Source: Nostoc sp. NIES-4103 (lineage in GTDB: Bacteria; Cyanobacteriota; Cyanobacteriia; Cyanobacteriales; Nostocaceae). From it: a stretch of DNA of 64,000 bases. A model generated the notes under the pieces. The model worked only from the letters and a program-made list of their open reading frames with translations. It was not told the DNA's origin and ran no database searches. Positions 62,586 to 64,000 of this stretch are shown piece by piece (within the stretch, counting starts at the first letter, position 1; every line of letters starts with the position of its first letter). Where the stretch lies: contig NZ_AP018288.1 of assembly GCF_002368335.1 (NCBI RefSeq), forward strand, positions 2,522,208-2,586,207, written 5' to 3'. Both the position numbers and the translations under genes were made by a program.

Positions 62586-63198
62586 TTTTGATGGCACGAT
62601 CGCCGATACGGTAGATGCTCTTGTAGGTATTGCCAATCGTTTAGCTGTAGAATTTGGTTATGTACAAATCACCCAAGAGGAACTAGCTCTCCTGAGAAAT
62701 TTAACTTCTAGAGAAATTATTAAATACTCAGGTATATCTCTATTTAAAATTCCGTTTCTGCTGAAAAAAGTTAAATCGGAGTTGAAAGGCAAAATTCACG
62801 AATTTAAACCTATTCCCGGAATTCGAGAAGCATTAATAGAACTCCAATATCAAGGTTATCGTTTAGGAATTATTACATCCAATTCTAAAGACAACGTTAA
62901 TGCTTTTCTGAAAATCAATGAATTAGATAACCTATTTGATTTTATTTACTCAGGAGTAACAATTTTTGGCAAAACAACAATAATTAATAATGTATTGAGG
63001 CAAAAGCAATTCAAACCTCAATCAGTCATTTATGTTGGTGATGAAACCAGAGATATAGAAGCATCAAAAAAAGCGAATATTAAAGTAATTGCGGTGACTT
63101 GGGGATTTAATTCCCCAGAAGTGCTAGCCAAACAAAATCCAGATTTTTTAATTGATCAACCAAGTGAACTATTAGAAGTTATGAGAAATCTTAAATAG
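62560..63198 (+). CDS. HAD-superfamily hydrolase (phosphoglycolate phosphatase-like)
   Basis: Phosphatase of 212 residues. Motif I is IIFDFDGTIADT, motif II IITSNSKDN, the motif III Lys lies in IFGKTT, and motif IV is YVGDETRDIEASKKANIK. A helical cap lies at about 20-85. It resembles Gph/PGPase-type enzymes, so phosphoglycolate or another small phosphate ester is a plausible substrate. ATG 62560 overlaps the end of queG; a longer in-frame start at 62455 lies inside queG and is unlikely. Confidence 0.9.
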   Translation: MTQKVIIFDFDGTIADTVDALVGIANRLAVEFGYVQITQEELALLRNLTSREIIKYSGISLFKIPFLLKKVKSELKGKIHEFKPIPGIREALIELQYQGYRLGIITSNSKDNVNAFLKINELDNLFDFIYSGVTIFGKTTIINNVLRQKQFKPQSVIYVGDETRDIEASKKANIKVIAVTWGFNSPEVLAKQNPDFLIDQPSELLEVMRNLK

Positions 63199-63231
63199 TC
63201 AATAGTCAACAGTCAACAGTTCACACCATTG

Positions 63232-63283
63232 ACCAAATAATTACTAATTCGTAATTCGTAATTCGTAATTAAAGAGGGTACAG
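63232..63283 (+). repeat. Dispersed repeat shared with 52336-52394
   Basis: Same sequence as the earlier copy with one TAATTCG unit fewer. TTACGAATTA units in the other orientation follow at about 63355, giving an inverted arrangement around a hairpin (CACCAAATATGCAGATTTGG). Confidence 0.8.
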
Positions 63284-63395
63284 CAGCCCACACCAAATAT
63301 GCAGATTTGGTGGTCTTCAATCAGTGGTGGGTTCAGAGCAAGCACTGATTGCATTTACGAATTACGAATTATCAATTACGAATTATGTTGACTAC

Positions 63396-63770
63396 TTAAC
63401 TTTTTGGTTGACCCTTTTCTATAGCTTGTTGTACTAAATCATCACTAACTTCAGTTACAGCATCATCCTTTGAACGCCCAACTTCTTTAGCTAAATCTTT
63501 ATAATCATCAGGATTACCAGTTGGCTTTGCTTCAGATTTTGTCTCTACTTGTGGGCGTACTGGATATTTAGGTGCTGTTGCTGCTTGCGCTGCTGCTGCA
63601 CCTTCACCAGTGCGGTCAACCTCACTAACACTAAATTGCTGTGCGGCTGCATAATCAGCTTCAAAATCAACTTTTGGTGCCTTTTCTTCACCACTGGCTA
63701 TATTTTCAGCAGCTAACTGTGCATCATGGGTAGGAGCTTCATTAACATTAGGCTTGATTTCATCAGGCAT
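63396..63770 (-). CDS. Acidic, probably disordered small protein
   Basis: Protein of 124 residues rich in Ala, Glu, Asp, Lys and Pro (PTHDAQLAAENIASGEEKAP, then FEADYAAAQQFSVSEVD and DYKDLAKEVGRSKDDAVTEV). No hydrophobic core, TM or enzyme motif is evident, so it is likely disordered apart from short helices at the C-terminus. I recall similar acidic proteins in Nostocales but know no function. ATG 63770 is clear. A promoter should lie in the spacer between it and the divergent gene start at 63970. Confidence 0.65.
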   Translation of the reverse strand: MPDEIKPNVNEAPTHDAQLAAENIASGEEKAPKVDFEADYAAAQQFSVSEVDRTGEGAAAAQAATAPKYPVRPQVETKSEAKPTGNPDDYKDLAKEVGRSKDDAVTEVSDDLVQQAIEKGQPKS

Positions 63771-63969
63771 AACTTAAACACCACTTAATAATTTTTCAAT
63801 TGCTGGGGTGATTGTAGCAAAGTTACCTCTTGTAACGTTGGCATCTAGCGAGAGATTTTTACCTCTATTAAAAGATAGATTAATTAACTCTTTCTCTTGG
63901 AAGTAGAATCAAAGTGACAAATTTTGATAAGCCTTAACATGACCTAATAAAATATCATCGAGAAAAATT

Positions 63970-64000
63970 ATGACTGCAAGTTACAATAAAACTGCTCCCC
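63970..64000 (+). CDS. Start of a gene cut off by the window end
   Basis: ATG at 63970 opens a frame (MTASYNKTAP) to the last base, with GAG upstream at 63960 as a weak ribosome site. Ten residues are not enough to identify the product. Confidence 0.35.
   Translation, partial: MTASYNKTAP

Overview
The window looks like chromosome of a filamentous, probably heterocyst-forming cyanobacterium (Nostocales: Nostoc, Tolypothrix or Calothrix type). The evidence is the many HIP1 octamers (GCGATCGC), the 7-bp short tandem repeats in the spacers, a high density of small palindromic dispersed elements, and marker genes such as psbI, a DUF3769 LptD-like protein, an SLH/OprB porin, sucrose-phosphate phosphatase, a Tab2-family protein and a homolog of the orange carotenoid protein C-terminal domain. 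I assigned the species group from these signals only.

Layout. 1-2.8 kb: C-terminal half of a fused peptide-type ABC ATPase, then a receiver/histidine-kinase pair on the minus strand. 3.3-11.5 kb: a five-gene plus-strand cluster (SWIM-like zinc protein, unrecognised protein, VWA protein, MoxR-type AAA ATPase, DUF5682-like protein) with a palindromic repeat in most of its junctions. 11.7-23.6 kb: housekeeping and secreted genes (MAPEG, sucrose-phosphate phosphatase, DUF6174, thrC, a large membrane-anchored protein, porin, tandem GNAT). 23.6-28.2 kb: a gene-poor stretch with one DUF4349 lipoprotein, hairpins, a MITE-like copy and an IS630 remnant. 28.25-32.2 kb: a single-module NRPS of domain order A(with inserted oxidase)-PCP-TE, which is the indigoidine synthetase architecture, followed by a small DMT permease. 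33-44.7 kb: hexapeptide acetyltransferase, psbI, DUF3769 protein, glycogen phosphorylase, GNAT, Tab2 and a tandem-repeat secreted protein. 44.9-54.9 kb: C5 DNA methyltransferase, DUF2470, PPP phosphatase, M48 protease, DUF4330, hydrolase, FtsE, GNAT and a WecG/TagA glycosyltransferase. 55.4-58.6 kb: a signalling module (NarL-type regulator, receiver-GAF-PP2C phosphatase, RsbW-type kinase). 58.9-63.8 kb: a coiled-coil gene pair, three abutting MITE-like elements, the carotenoid-binding CTDH, queG with an overlapping HAD phosphatase, and an acidic protein.

The two loci most worth pursuing are the predicted indigoidine synthetase (blue pigment from two glutamines), unusual in a cyanobacterium and flanked by mobile-element remnants, and the SWIM/VWA/MoxR/DUF5682 cluster, whose conserved gene set resembles NTP-dependent ternary systems proposed to act in biological conflict or protein-complex remodelling. 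A second theme is the repeat landscape: about a dozen short elements with terminal inverted repeats, some nested or abutting, one of which supplies a stop codon to a gene.

No tRNA, rRNA, CRISPR array or intact insertion sequence was seen.
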